Counted from the stretch's first letter, positions 31,725 to 41,876 are shown. The stretch: DNA of 42,340 bases from Caryophanales bacterium UBA7476 (GCA_002477275.1 DLOU01000057.1:1-42340); one strand, 5' to 3'. The notes: generated by a model not told the origin, from the sequence alone. Program-made: numbers and translations.

Positions 31725-33335
31725 ATGAAGTTTGGTGATAAATTAATTGAACTTCGAAAGAAAAATGGATACTCACAAGAAGAACTAGCTGAAAAGTTAG
31801 GTGTATCTCGTCAAAGTGTATCTAAATGGGAAAGTAATAATACTTATCCTGAAACAGATAAAATTATTCAGATTGCAAATTTATTTGATTGCTCAATGGA
31901 TGATTTAATTAATGATAAGATTACTGATGTTGAATCTTCATTGAGAAAGAATAAAAATAACTTTAATAATGTATGGGACTCTTTACTGGAATTTATTACT
32001 AATACAGTAAATATGTTTTCTAAAATGAAATTTTCTGATGGCCTAAGATGTATAATTGAAATGATTATTTTAGGATTACTTTTAGGATTATTTGGAAAAG
32101 TTATTTGCGGAGTTCCAAGTAGTGTAATATCTAATATCTTTAGATTTTTAGGTAGTTCTAAAATGAATTTAATAAGAGAAGTGTTAAATAGTATATTAAG
32201 TCTAGTTTGGTTTATAATCGCAATAATTATTCTTATATATACATTTAAAATTAGGTATTTGAATTACTATGTTGAAGAAAAGGTTGAACCTAAAATAGAA
32301 AAAATTAAAGATAAAGAAAAACAAAATGAAAATGTAGAAAAAGATGAAAAGGTAAAAAATGAGAAAATAATAGTTAGAGATGAAAAACCATTTGAATTTT
32401 TAGGAGTCTTATCAAAGATTGCAATTATATTTATTAAATTTATTGTTTTCTGGATTTTAGTTGGAACAATATTTACTACTATAAGTTTAGTAGTTTCAGC
32501 AGTAATAGCAATATCACATGTAGCAGTAAATATAATATTCCTATGGATAACACTACTTTTAATTGCGGCAATAATTGTACTAATTCAATTTATTATTTTA
32601 CTAATAAGTTTTATATTTAATAAAAAATTTAATTTATTACCTAATTTAATAATATTTATTAGTTGTATTGTTGTAATTGGTTTTTCTATTGGAATGCTTG
32701 CTTTATCAATTAAGAATATTGAAGTAGTAGAAGATAATAGCTTGTTTAACTTAGAAACAAAAGAAATAAAATTAAAATACAAAGATAATTTAGTAATTGA
32801 TTCTAATGGATTAGGATTAAGTAATAAATATAAATATATAATTGATAATAGTGTTGAAGAAAATCAAATTATAGTTAGTAGAGAGCTTGATTCTAGGTAT
32901 TTTAAATTAACAAAACATAATACAACAATGGATAATATGCCAGTTATTATGATTGAGGAAGAAGAAAAAAATAATTTTAAAGTTTATTATGAACTATTTA
33001 TTAATAACTTAAAAGAAAATAAATTATATACATTTGAAAGTTATGGAAATGATCCACTAGTAATTAAAGCAAACGAAAATACAATTAGTAAATTAATTGA
33101 AAATCAAAAGAAACTATATTTAGTAGAAGAAAAAGTAAAAGATGGGGAAATAGATATTACAGTTCATCAAGATAAAGTATATTTTGAATATGGTCTTGAA
33201 GGAGAGTATAATGCAATAGATGATACAATTAAATATAACGTAGATAATTATTCCTGCAAAAAAACAATTGAAGCAACTGAGTATGGAGAAAGAATAATAT
33301 ATGCCTGTGATTCAAATGATGTAAGTATGGAATAA
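31725..33335 (+). CDS. XRE regulator with large membrane and extracytoplasmic region
   Basis: A 536-residue protein. The HTH_3 domain (FGDKLIELRKKNGYSQEELA, VSRQSVSKWESN) is followed by several membrane helices in two blocks (about residues 105-180 and 230-330), a charged cytoplasmic loop between them, and a C-terminal region of about 200 residues with no known domain. ATG 31725 follows an AAGAGGTGA site. It is probably a one-component membrane sensor. It does not adjoin an obvious target operon; the shared promoter layout suggests that this and the XRE at 18214 are related. Confidence 0.8.
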   Translation: MKFGDKLIELRKKNGYSQEELAEKLGVSRQSVSKWESNNTYPETDKIIQIANLFDCSMDDLINDKITDVESSLRKNKNNFNNVWDSLLEFITNTVNMFSKMKFSDGLRCIIEMIILGLLLGLFGKVICGVPSSVISNIFRFLGSSKMNLIREVLNSILSLVWFIIAIIILIYTFKIRYLNYYVEEKVEPKIEKIKDKEKQNENVEKDEKVKNEKIIVRDEKPFEFLGVLSKIAIIFIKFIVFWILVGTIFTTISLVVSAVIAISHVAVNIIFLWITLLLIAAIIVLIQFIILLISFIFNKKFNLLPNLIIFISCIVVIGFSIGMLALSIKNIEVVEDNSLFNLETKEIKLKYKDNLVIDSNGLGLSNKYKYIIDNSVEENQIIVSRELDSRYFKLTKHNTTMDNMPVIMIEEEEKNNFKVYYELFINNLKENKLYTFESYGNDPLVIKANENTISKLIENQKKLYLVEEKVKDGEIDITVHQDKVYFEYGLEGEYNAIDDTIKYNVDNYSCKKTIEATEYGERIIYACDSNDVSME

Positions 33336-33353
33336 ATATATAAGAGTTAAAAG

Positions 33354-33378
33354 AAGAGTAAATAATGCTCTTTTTTTA
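33354..33378 (+). terminator. Weak terminator after the XRE membrane gene
   Basis: AAGAG (33354-33358) and CTCTT (33368-33372) followed by T. Only 5 base pairs, so tentative. Confidence 0.45.
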
Positions 33379-33416
33379 ATTTATCTGATATAATCAAATA
33401 AGAAGAAGAGATGTTT

Positions 33417-34019
33417 ATGGTAAAAAGATATAATGAAAATGAAATAGAAAAATTAGTAGAAATATTAAAAAATGATGGAGTAATGAGTGTTCCAACTGAT
33501 ACTGTGTTTGGTCTTTGTGGAATTATTAGTTCAGAAAAAGCTAAGAATAAATTAATTAGTATTAAGAAAAGACCAGAATCTAAATCTTTTCCGATTATGT
33601 GCTGTGATATAAATCAAATAAGAGAAATAGCTGTAGTAAATGAAAAAGTAGAAAAAATAATTAATACTTTTATGCCTGGACCTATCACTTTAGTTTTAAA
33701 GAAAAAAGAAAACCTTCCAAGCTTTGTAACAAATGGAAAAGAAACAGTAGCTATAAGAATGGCTACATCGAAAGAGCTTGAAGAGTTAATTAGAAAAGTA
33801 GGAAGCCCGCTATATATGACAAGTGCTAACGAGAGTGGTAAAAAAACATGTTCATCACTTGATGAAATAGAAAAAGAATGTCCTGATTTAGATGGAATGC
33901 TAGAAGGAAAAATTATTTATGATAAGTCAAGTACTATAGTAGATTGTACCAATAAAAAATTAATAATACTTAGGGAAGGACCAATTACTCTAAAAGAAAT
34001 AGAAAAAGGTATTGATTAA
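33417..34019 (+). CDS. L-threonylcarbamoyladenylate synthase (Sua5/YrdC/YwlC family)
   Basis: A 200-residue YrdC-domain enzyme that makes threonylcarbamoyl-AMP for the t6A modification of tRNA. Conserved: MSVPTDTVFGL, KKRPESKSFPIM, MPGPITLVLKKK, VAIRMA, and GSPLYMTSANESG. It lacks the C-terminal Sua5 domain of the long form, so it is the short YrdC/TsaC type. ATG 33417 is preferred over 33411 because GAAGAG then has a 6-base spacing. Typical essential housekeeping gene. Confidence 0.85.
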   Translation: MVKRYNENEIEKLVEILKNDGVMSVPTDTVFGLCGIISSEKAKNKLISIKKRPESKSFPIMCCDINQIREIAVVNEKVEKIINTFMPGPITLVLKKKENLPSFVTNGKETVAIRMATSKELEELIRKVGSPLYMTSANESGKKTCSSLDEIEKECPDLDGMLEGKIIYDKSSTIVDCTNKKLIILREGPITLKEIEKGID

Positions 34020-34158
34020 TATATAGTAATTTATGCTATAATTTTCTTATAGATAAGAGTGTGTAAAATAATAATAGTTATTTAGATATATAGTATTAAA
34101 GTGAAGGTGATTAAAAAAACAAAATACAAAAAAACATATAAATAATTAGGAGTAAAAA

Positions 34159-34746
34159 ATGAAAAAGGTAATAATAACTATTTTAAAAGTAATCATAATT
34201 GTTGTATCTATACCAGCACTTTTTTTTGGAATATTCAAATTAATTGAACATTATGATTATGAAAGTACAAAAGAAAAATTAGATAAATATGAACTAGTAA
34301 AAGATGAAAAGGTAATAAAAGAATTTAAATTTAAAAGTTTTAATTATGCTATAACAAAATATTACAGTGAAAATAGCTCATGGAGTAATCTAAACATACT
34401 TTTAAAAGATAAAGATGAATATAGATTTTTAACAAGTATAGAAAGATGTGATACCCTAGATAGTGGTAAAAACTTATATGTAAAAGATAATAACATCTAC
34501 ATACATTGTATTGGAAAAACAGGAGATATCCTAAAATATAAGTTAAATGGAGCAAATGTAAGTAATGAAACATTATTTATGAATTATAGTGAAACACCAA
34601 ATATTAGTTTAATTCACATAACTATAGATAAAGTAGATGATGATGATATCTACCTAGAATCAAATGTTAAAAATAGTGATGAAGAAAATTCTAGCACAAA
34701 AGTAAGATGCTCACTATCAACAAAAAAATGTCTATATGCAAAATAA
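34159..34746 (+). CDS. Single-pass membrane protein, function unknown
   Basis: A 195-residue protein with one N-terminal membrane helix (residues 7-27) and an extracellular domain ending in two Cys near residues 184 and 191. No family recognised. It is followed after 12 bases by the GTPase gene and is probably in the same transcript. Confidence 0.55.
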   Translation: MKKVIITILKVIIIVVSIPALFFGIFKLIEHYDYESTKEKLDKYELVKDEKVIKEFKFKSFNYAITKYYSENSSWSNLNILLKDKDEYRFLTSIERCDTLDSGKNLYVKDNNIYIHCIGKTGDILKYKLNGANVSNETLFMNYSETPNISLIHITIDKVDDDDIYLESNVKNSDEENSSTKVRCSLSTKKCLYAK

Positions 34747-34758
34747 GAGGCGATTATT

Positions 34759-35874
34759 ATGAAAGAAAACAAAATGAATGTACTTGTACTTGGAGTATCA
34801 GGAGCGGGAAAATCGACACTAATTAAAGCTATTTCTGGTCAAGAAATAATAACAACTCCAGGAAAGTCAAATACACAAAAAATAGAAGTATATGAATCAT
34901 CCACCTGGCCAATCAGATGCATTGATACAAAAGGGTTTGAATATAGCTTTTTTGAACAACATAAAACAATAAGTCAAGTTAAGAAATTTAATAAAAATGA
35001 TAATAAAAATTATGGATTAGATGCAGTTTGGTATTGTATAGAAGGGACATCCAGAAGAACATTTGAACACAACATTAAACTAATGAATAAAGCAATAAAG
35101 GAATGGAAAAATATACCTTTATTTGTTGTAATAACAAAATCATATTCAGAAACAGATATTCCTGAAAATATAGCTGCTATTAAGGAGGCATTTGAAAAAT
35201 ATAAGAAATTAAATTTAAAAGGAATAATTCCAGTAGTAGCACAAGAGTATGTAATTAATGAAGAAACTACTGTTGCTCCAACAGGTGTTGAAGAATTATG
35301 TTTAAAAACACTTGACTCTATGGATGAAGCAAAAGAAATAAATAAAGAAAACAGAGAAAGAATGGTAGTTGAACAAAAAAGATTTACTGCAAATACCGTT
35401 ATAGGTGGATGCACAGCATCAGCCGTAGTAGTAGGAGCAGTACCCATCCCATTTGCTGATTCATTAATCTTAATGCCACTAGAAGTAGGAATGACAAAAC
35501 TAATATTTAAAATATATAAAATTGATTATTCGAATAAATTAATTATGTCTATTGTTGAATCAACTATTATTACAACAGTAGCTAAATCAATAATAACAGT
35601 TCTTCCAATTGCGGGACCTGTGGTAAATGGAGTAGTGGCAGGAGCAATAGTTTTTGCTTTAGGTGAATCAGTTGTTGCCGTTTCAGAAATGATTAATAGT
35701 GGTAAATTTAACACAAAACAAATAGATGAAATAACAGAATTTGTTGGTAAAAAAGTTAAGACTAATCCAATAATCAAAGAAACAGCAAAATATATTGAAA
35801 ATAATAAAGACAAAATTAAAGATAAGAGTGCAAAAGAAATTTTTGACGAGGTAAAGAAAAGTATTAACAAATAA
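34759..35874 (+). CDS. Membrane-associated GTPase of the DUF697 type
   Basis: A 371-residue P-loop GTPase. G1 is GVSGAGKST (residues 12-20), the G2-like Thr follows in TTPGKSNT, G3 is DTKG (56-59), and G4-like is ITKS. After residue 205 comes a hydrophobic C-terminal domain with FTANTVIGGCTASAVVVGAVPIPFADS, typical of DUF697 (YcjF-like) membrane-associated regions. A charged helical tail ends the chain. The role is unknown; related proteins act at membranes under stress. Confidence 0.8.
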   Translation: MKENKMNVLVLGVSGAGKSTLIKAISGQEIITTPGKSNTQKIEVYESSTWPIRCIDTKGFEYSFFEQHKTISQVKKFNKNDNKNYGLDAVWYCIEGTSRRTFEHNIKLMNKAIKEWKNIPLFVVITKSYSETDIPENIAAIKEAFEKYKKLNLKGIIPVVAQEYVINEETTVAPTGVEELCLKTLDSMDEAKEINKENRERMVVEQKRFTANTVIGGCTASAVVVGAVPIPFADSLILMPLEVGMTKLIFKIYKIDYSNKLIMSIVESTIITTVAKSIITVLPIAGPVVNGVVAGAIVFALGESVVAVSEMINSGKFNTKQIDEITEFVGKKVKTNPIIKETAKYIENNKDKIKDKSAKEIFDEVKKSINK

Positions 35875-35936
35875 TACTTTTTTTTCTTGATTATGAATTT
35901 AATTCTGATAAAATAACTAGAAAAGGATGATGCAAT

Positions 35937-36848
35937 ATGAATATAATCAATTTATCAGAAAAAAAATTTAATTCTTTAAAACCACTTGAAATAGGACAAG
36001 GAATTGTTAACACTGAAGCAGATCTTTATGAACTAATGTATAAAGGAAAATTAAGAGTATTTAAAAAACTATATTTACTTAATGGAGCAGTATTTGCAAA
36101 TAAACTATATACACTTGAAATGCTCGATGATAACAAAGAATTTTTACCAGATAATTTTGTGATACCTAACTATTTAGGAGTAGTAAATGGAAAAATAGTA
36201 GGCTGTGCAGAAGATTTAGTTGAAGGAACAAATCTAGAAAAAATATTAAATGATTCAAAAATAAATACTAGTGAGCAAATAGGATATTTAAGAAGAATAG
36301 GTGAAGTACTAGAGAAGTTAAAATATATAAGAGCAGACACGCCACTTGATAGTATTTATTTAAATGATTTACATGCGGGAAATTTTGTAATAACACATGA
36401 TGATCAATTAAAAGTAGTTGATTTAGATAGTGCTAAAATATGTGATAATAAACCATTCCCATCGAGATATTTACTTCCAAATACATTATTAAAAAATTCT
36501 AATAAGTATATAGTATTTAAAGATGGAGCAAAAGAGTATAAAGATAAATCATATGTAAAAGATTTAGGATATATAGATGCTAATGAAGAGTCTGATTTAT
36601 ATTGTTATATAATTACAATACTAAATTATTTATATAAAGGTAATGTCCACAGAATGGAAATAGATGAGTTTTATGACTATTTAAACTACCTAGATAGTAT
36701 TGATATAAATAATGAACTTCTTTCAATATTTGAAAGAATAATACTAAATTGTAATAATAAGAATCCAAAAGAGTTGTTAGAAACAATAACAACTACACAA
36801 GTTGGAAGAGCAAATAACAAAGTATTTAAAAGAGTAATAGGAGGATAA
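35937..36848 (+). CDS. Protein-kinase-like protein
   Basis: A 303-residue protein with a degenerate kinase fold. It has a Gly-rich GQG (residues 20-22), a Lys pair at 43-44 in RVFKKLYLLNG, the catalytic-loop-like LNDLHAGNF (Asp and Asn kept), and the Mg-binding-like VDLDSAK in place of DFG. The end is helical. The residues suggest it can bind ATP; whether it is active and what it acts on are unknown. It is followed one base later by the NTPase gene. Confidence 0.7.
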   Translation: MNIINLSEKKFNSLKPLEIGQGIVNTEADLYELMYKGKLRVFKKLYLLNGAVFANKLYTLEMLDDNKEFLPDNFVIPNYLGVVNGKIVGCAEDLVEGTNLEKILNDSKINTSEQIGYLRRIGEVLEKLKYIRADTPLDSIYLNDLHAGNFVITHDDQLKVVDLDSAKICDNKPFPSRYLLPNTLLKNSNKYIVFKDGAKEYKDKSYVKDLGYIDANEESDLYCYIITILNYLYKGNVHRMEIDEFYDYLNYLDSIDINNELLSIFERIILNCNNKNPKELLETITTTQVGRANNKVFKRVIGG

Positions 36849-36849
36849 A

Positions 36850-37380
36850 ATGAAAATATTAATAGGAACAAAAAATCCGGGGAAGATAGAGGGAGCAAAA
36901 GAAGCTTTCTCTAAATATTTTAAAGAATTTGAGATAGAAGGAATAAATGTAGAATCAAATGTTAGTTGTCAGCCTTTTGATAAAGAAATATATATAGGCG
37001 CTAAAAACAGAGTAGAAAACTTAAAGAAGTATGCTAAAGAAAATAATATAGATGCAGATTTCTATGCAGCTAGTGAAGCAGGTATAACTAATCTATTAGG
37101 AGATTATATTGATATAAATGCTGTATATATAGAGGATAAGAATGGACTAACAAGTTTTGGAATATCAGAAGGCTTTCCAATTCCTGAAAAGTATTTAGAT
37201 GAAATAAAAGAAAAAGAACTTGGAAAAGTTATGGATAGACTATTTGAAGGAAAAGAATTATCAAAAGGAAAATGTGGAATAAGTATTCTTACTAAAGGAG
37301 AAACAACAAGAATAGATTTAACAAGAAATGCTTATATTATGGCACTAACAAAATATATAAATGAAGATGTATGGAAATAA
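36850..37380 (+). CDS. YjjX-like inosine/xanthosine triphosphatase (DUF84 family)
   Basis: A 176-residue protein recognised by ILIGTKNPGKIEGAKEAF at the start and ESNVSCQPFDKEIYIGAKNRV in the middle, the classical YjjX/DUF84 motifs. The family cleaves non-canonical nucleoside triphosphates such as ITP and XTP. An Asp-rich DYIDINAVYIEDK follows. It starts one base after the kinase-like stop, so the two are coupled. Confidence 0.8.
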   Translation: MKILIGTKNPGKIEGAKEAFSKYFKEFEIEGINVESNVSCQPFDKEIYIGAKNRVENLKKYAKENNIDADFYAASEAGITNLLGDYIDINAVYIEDKNGLTSFGISEGFPIPEKYLDEIKEKELGKVMDRLFEGKELSKGKCGISILTKGETTRIDLTRNAYIMALTKYINEDVWK

Positions 37381-37382
37381 AA

Positions 37383-37404
37383 AAAATAGTATTTCTACTA
37401 TTTT
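37383..37404. terminator. Bidirectional terminator between convergent genes
   Basis: AAAATAGTA (37383-37391) and TACTATTTT (37396-37404) form a perfect 9-base stem with a TTTC loop and A and T runs on both sides. It serves the YjjX-like gene and the TetR gene. Confidence 0.75.
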
Positions 37405-37969
37405 AATAAAAATCATTAGGTATTAAGATGTCTAAATAATTAATTAAGACATCTTTTTTATATTTTTTAGGATATCTTATGTAGTCAAGACATATATTTG
37501 TAACAGCAGTAACATAAAATTTAGTTACAATTTCAAGTGGTATATCAGTAGTTCTTTCAGTTTTATCAAGTTCATTTGAAATATTTTTTATCAAAGTATC
37601 ATAAAGCATATCTATAACAATACTATTATTATTCTTTTTTAGTATTGCATTGTAAATATCAATATTTGATGAGATATGTGATAGAAGAAGAATAATTACT
37701 TCCATATAATATTCTTTAGGAGATTCATATTCTTTTTTATTTTCTTCTAAAGCAACAGATAACTCTTTCTTTAAATCTTCTATTAGTGATGCAAGAAGTT
37801 CATATTTATCAGCAAAATGATCATAGAAAGTAGACCTATTAGTCATAGCTTTATCACATATATCACTTATTTTAATATCCTCAAATGTTTTTTCTTTCAT
37901 TACTTCAAGAAGTCCCTCATATAGACTTTTTTTAGTTTTAAGTATTCTTTTATCGATTTTCTTTTCCAT
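37403..37969 (-). CDS. TetR-family regulator of the MMPL operon
   Basis: A 188-residue TetR protein with an N-terminal HTH (ISDICDKAMTNRSTFYDHFADKYELL, near residues 37-62) and a helical ligand-binding part. ATG 37969 is preferred because GGTGA lies 5 bases upstream. It is divergent from the MMPL gene; the gap between them contains palindromic operators, so it should repress both. The inducer is unknown; TetR regulators of MMPL pairs often sense lipids or drugs. Confidence 0.85.
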   Translation of the reverse strand: MEKKIDKRILKTKKSLYEGLLEVMKEKTFEDIKISDICDKAMTNRSTFYDHFADKYELLASLIEDLKKELSVALEENKKEYESPKEYYMEVIILLLSHISSNIDIYNAILKKNNNSIVIDMLYDTLIKNISNELDKTERTTDIPLEIVTKFYVTAVTNICLDYIRYPKKYKKDVLINYLDILIPNDFY

Positions 37970-38028
37970 CAAAATCACCAATTTATATTATAATCAAAAA
38001 ACAACAAAAGTAAAGATAAACAACTAGG

Positions 38029-38124
38029 CGTTGTATAAATATACAACGTTATCCATCAAAATGTTGGATAACATACAAAAAGTGAATTTGTGTATTTAAC
38101 AATTAAAATATACAAAACTATAAT
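38029..38124. promoter_or_regulatory. TetR operators and MMPL promoter
   Basis: CGTTGTATA (38029-38037), AA, TATACAACG (38040-38048) is a perfect 9-base palindrome. GTTATCC (38048-38054) and GGATAAC (38066-38072) form a second one. ATACA/TGTAT (38073-38095) is a third, weaker one. TTAACA (38096-38101) and TATAAT (38119-38124), 17 bases apart, are the MMPL promoter. Confidence 0.75.
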
Positions 38125-38144
38125 ACAAAAATGAGGAGGAAAAA

Positions 38145-40196
38145 ATGAAAAACATATCAAAAAGTATAGTAAAACATAAGTTGTTAATATTAATTATTTC
38201 TTTAGTACTACTTATTCCAGCAGCAATAGGATATGTAAAAACAAGAATTAATTATGATATATTAATATACTTACCAGAAGAAATAGAAACAATAAAAGGT
38301 GAGAACATCTTAACAGATGAATTTGGATTAGGAAGTTATGCATTTGTAATGGTAGATAATATGCCTAATAAAAAAATGCTCGATCTAGAAAAAGAAATTA
38401 AGAAAATAAATGGAGTAAATAAAGTTGTTAGTATTGCAGATGTAATCGATAGCGGAATTCCAATAGAGTTTTTACCAAATGAAGTAAAAGAAAAAGTTTA
38501 TAAAGATAATGAAACTATAATAATGGTTACATTTAAAGGCTCAACATCTAGTGATGAAACAATAGATGGATTAAGAGAATTAAGAAAAATTGTTGATAAA
38601 GATAAAATAAGTTCAATGACAGCAATGGTACTTGATACAATGGAGCTTTCTAACAAAGAAATAGCTGTTTATGTTGTAATAGCTGTTGTACTTTGTTTAG
38701 TTGTATTGACACTTGCTACTGATTCATATGTAGTACCATTCTTCTTACTTGCAAATATAGGTATAGCAATAATATATAATTTAGGATCAAACTTATTCTT
38801 AGGACAAATAAGTTATATAACAAAAGCAATAACAGCAATACTTCAATTAGGAGTAACAACAGACTTTTCAATATTCTTATACCATAAATATGAAGAAGAA
38901 AAGAAAAGTGCAAAAAATAAAGAAGAAGCAATGGAAAACGCAATAACAAGTACATTTAAATCAGTATTAGGTTCTTCATTAACAACATTTGCAGGATTCT
39001 TAGCACTTTGCTCAATGTCACTTACTTTAGGAAAAGATATTGGAATAGTAATGGCAAAAGGAGTACTTTGTGGACTAATAACAGTACTAACACTTTTCCC
39101 ATCACTACTATTAATGTTTGATAACTTAGTAGAAAAAACAAAACATAAAAACTTTTTTCCTAAGTTTAAACTTATTCAAAAATTTGCACTTAATAACAGA
39201 GTATTAATTTTAATAATATTTGTAATACTTATGATACCTGCATATATAGGTTATAAAAATTATGATGTTTATTACAAATTAGATGAATCACTTCCACAAG
39301 ATTTAGCATTTCAAGTTGCAAATAAAGAACTAAATGAAAAATTTAATATAGCATCTCCTGAAATAATACTTGTTAATAAAGACACTAGTAATGAAGAAAT
39401 AAATGAAATGATAGATGAGTTAAAAGAAATTAAAGGAGTAGAATTTGTTTTATCACCAAATGAAGTATTAAATGATGGAATAATGAGTATTCTTCCAGAA
39501 GAACTAACAGAAATAGTTGATAATGACAAATATTCATTAATACTTTTAAACTCTAAATATGAAATAGCATCAACTAAATTAAATAATCAATTAACAAAAA
39601 TAAATAAAGTAGTTAAAAAGTATGATAAAGATGCAATAGTAGCTGGAGAAGGAGCCTTAATGAAAGACTTAGTTACAATTGCAGATCATGATTTTAAAGC
39701 AGTTAATTATACATCACTAATAGTTATATTTGTAATAATGATGTTCGTACTTAAATCATTTACACTTCCAGTAATATTAATATTATCTATAGAGTTTGCA
39801 ATATTTATGAATATGGCATTTGCATACTTTACTGGAACATCACTTCCATTTATTGCAAGTATAGTAGTTGGAACAATACAATTAGGAGCAACAATAGATT
39901 ATGCAATATTAATGTCAACAAAATATAATGAAGAAAGACAAAATAAAAATGTAAAAGAGGCTATGAAAGAGACACTAGCATTTACAACACCATCAATAAT
40001 AACATCAGCACTATGTTTCTTTGCCGCAACCATAGGAGTAGGTTTATATACAAAAATAGATATGATTGGTTCTATTTGTACACTACTTGCTAGAGGATCG
40101 ATTATTTCAATGCTTACAGTACTATTAATATTACCAAGTCTTCTTATGACATTTGATAAATTTATAATTAAAAAGAAAAAATTGAAAGGAGAATAA
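38145..40196 (+). CDS. MMPL/RND-family transporter
   Basis: A 683-residue membrane protein of the MMPL (RND superfamily) type, with two halves. Each half has one helix, an extracellular domain of about 130 residues, then five helices; the second half begins around residue 345. The twofold layout is typical, and GVTTDFSIFLYHKYEEEK and GATIDYAILMSTKYNEER are the matching sites, with Asp, of the two halves. Such transporters export lipids or hydrophobic compounds. The promoter and operator are upstream and the ribosome site GAGGAGG is strong. The next gene is coupled. Confidence 0.88.
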   Translation: MKNISKSIVKHKLLILIISLVLLIPAAIGYVKTRINYDILIYLPEEIETIKGENILTDEFGLGSYAFVMVDNMPNKKMLDLEKEIKKINGVNKVVSIADVIDSGIPIEFLPNEVKEKVYKDNETIIMVTFKGSTSSDETIDGLRELRKIVDKDKISSMTAMVLDTMELSNKEIAVYVVIAVVLCLVVLTLATDSYVVPFFLLANIGIAIIYNLGSNLFLGQISYITKAITAILQLGVTTDFSIFLYHKYEEEKKSAKNKEEAMENAITSTFKSVLGSSLTTFAGFLALCSMSLTLGKDIGIVMAKGVLCGLITVLTLFPSLLLMFDNLVEKTKHKNFFPKFKLIQKFALNNRVLILIIFVILMIPAYIGYKNYDVYYKLDESLPQDLAFQVANKELNEKFNIASPEIILVNKDTSNEEINEMIDELKEIKGVEFVLSPNEVLNDGIMSILPEELTEIVDNDKYSLILLNSKYEIASTKLNNQLTKINKVVKKYDKDAIVAGEGALMKDLVTIADHDFKAVNYTSLIVIFVIMMFVLKSFTLPVILILSIEFAIFMNMAFAYFTGTSLPFIASIVVGTIQLGATIDYAILMSTKYNEERQNKNVKEAMKETLAFTTPSIITSALCFFAATIGVGLYTKIDMIGSICTLLARGSIISMLTVLLILPSLLMTFDKFIIKKKKLKGE

Positions 40197-40198
40197 TT

Positions 40199-41839
40199 AT
40201 GAAAAAAATAACAAGAAATATATTAGGTACATTAGTAATAACAAGTTTTATGGTTCCAATGAATACATTTGCTTTAACTAAGGAAGAAGTAGTATTTACA
40301 ACATTAAAAAATAATGGAGAAGTAAAACAAAATATAGTTAACACTCATCTAAAATATGTATCTAAAGAAAAACAAGAAGATGAAACAATTCTAAAAAATA
40401 TACTTAACATAAGCGGAAAAGAAGAATATGAAAAAAATAATAATATTCTAACATGGAAAACTGAAGGTAAAGATATTACTTATCAAGGTGAAACTGATAA
40501 AGAAAGTCCAATAAAAGTAGATATTAAATACTATTTAGATGGAGAGAAAATAGAGAAAAGTAAACTTCTTGGTAAAAAAGGAAAAGTAAAAATAGAAGCA
40601 AATTTTACTAATACTTTATATAATGAAGAGTATGGTATGCATACACCATTCGTAGTCACTACAACTGCAATTATTAAAGGAGATAAAAATTCAAATATTG
40701 AAATAACAAATGGTAAAGTAGTTAATACTGGAACAAAAAATATCCTAGCTTCTATTTCAACTCCAGGGCTATATGATGATTTAAAAATAGATTCACTTAA
40801 GAATATGGATAGTGTGACAATTACTTATGATACAGAAAAATATACTGATAACACAATCTATTTTGTCGCAACTCCAAAATTACTTGAAAATAGTGATTTA
40901 ACTGTATTTAATAAACTTGATAATTTAAGTGGTTCAATGAGAACTCTTCAAAATGGAATGAATGAGTTAGTCGCAGGTTCTGAAAAATTAGAAAGTGGAT
41001 CAAGTGAAATAAATAGTGGTGCAGAAAAAATATCAAGCGGTCTATATAGTGCACTTGAAGGATCAAAAACATTAGAAGAAGGAGCTACAACTGTTGATGA
41101 AAGCTTAAAACAGATAATAGGTGGAATAGAAGAAGGAAAAACAGGAGTAGTTACTAAGCAAAACGAGTTAAGTACTAAATTAGGAGAAATTAATACATTA
41201 AAACAAAACAATAATTCTACAATAGAAAAATTAACAGCCGCAAATACTGAAATATATAATGGTGTAAAATTAAAAACTGAAGCATTAGGTGGTCTTGAAA
41301 TTTCAAGTGAAACATTTACTCAGACAATTGAAACTGTTCACACAAATGGACTAATTGATGATTTAACATATCAAACACTTTTAAATTATAAAAAACAATA
41401 TGATGGAAATAATAGTTTAATAACTCTTCTAACATATAACAATGGGGCACTAGATCAATTGACTGGAACTCTTTCAAATACATCAAATGAAGTTTTAGGA
41501 CAGTTAAACACAATAGAAGGATATTTATCTAAACTTCAAACTGAAGGAACTAGTAAAGTAAAAGATGGAACTTCAACTCTTAATAATGGAATAAGAGAAT
41601 TATATAATGGTAGTGTAGAACTATCTAATGGAACAAAAATTTTAATGGATGGAACAAGTACATTAAAAAATGGGTTAAATAAACTTAATGGAGAAGGAAT
41701 TAATAAATTAACAAGTTTAACAAATACAGGTGTTAATTATTCAAATAAAGTAAAAGCATTAGTTAAGTTATCTAAAGATTATAAAGGATATGCATCAAAT
41801 AATTCTAATGATGTAATATTTGTATATAAAGTTGATTAA
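40199..41839 (+). CDS. Secreted LxxG-repeat partner protein of the MMPL transporter (YhgE/Pip-like)
   Basis: A 546-residue protein with a signal peptide (residues 1-24, cleavage after TFA), an N-terminal beta domain (about 25-230), then long helices carrying repeats of about 7-8 residues with Gly and Ser: LVAGSEKLESGSSEINSG, then SSGLYSALEGS, and again LNNGIRELYNGSVELSNG near residues 460-490. These are the repeats seen in YhgE/Pip-type and MMPL-associated proteins. There is no C-terminal membrane helix, so it is secreted or bound to the transporter. It starts 3 bases after the MMPL stop, with the AAAGGAG site inside that gene. Confidence 0.75.
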   Translation: MKKITRNILGTLVITSFMVPMNTFALTKEEVVFTTLKNNGEVKQNIVNTHLKYVSKEKQEDETILKNILNISGKEEYEKNNNILTWKTEGKDITYQGETDKESPIKVDIKYYLDGEKIEKSKLLGKKGKVKIEANFTNTLYNEEYGMHTPFVVTTTAIIKGDKNSNIEITNGKVVNTGTKNILASISTPGLYDDLKIDSLKNMDSVTITYDTEKYTDNTIYFVATPKLLENSDLTVFNKLDNLSGSMRTLQNGMNELVAGSEKLESGSSEINSGAEKISSGLYSALEGSKTLEEGATTVDESLKQIIGGIEEGKTGVVTKQNELSTKLGEINTLKQNNNSTIEKLTAANTEIYNGVKLKTEALGGLEISSETFTQTIETVHTNGLIDDLTYQTLLNYKKQYDGNNSLITLLTYNNGALDQLTGTLSNTSNEVLGQLNTIEGYLSKLQTEGTSKVKDGTSTLNNGIRELYNGSVELSNGTKILMDGTSTLKNGLNKLNGEGINKLTSLTNTGVNYSNKVKALVKLSKDYKGYASNNSNDVIFVYKVD

Positions 41840-41876
41840 TACTAATTTTGTATATTTGAACTTATTTATTTAAATA

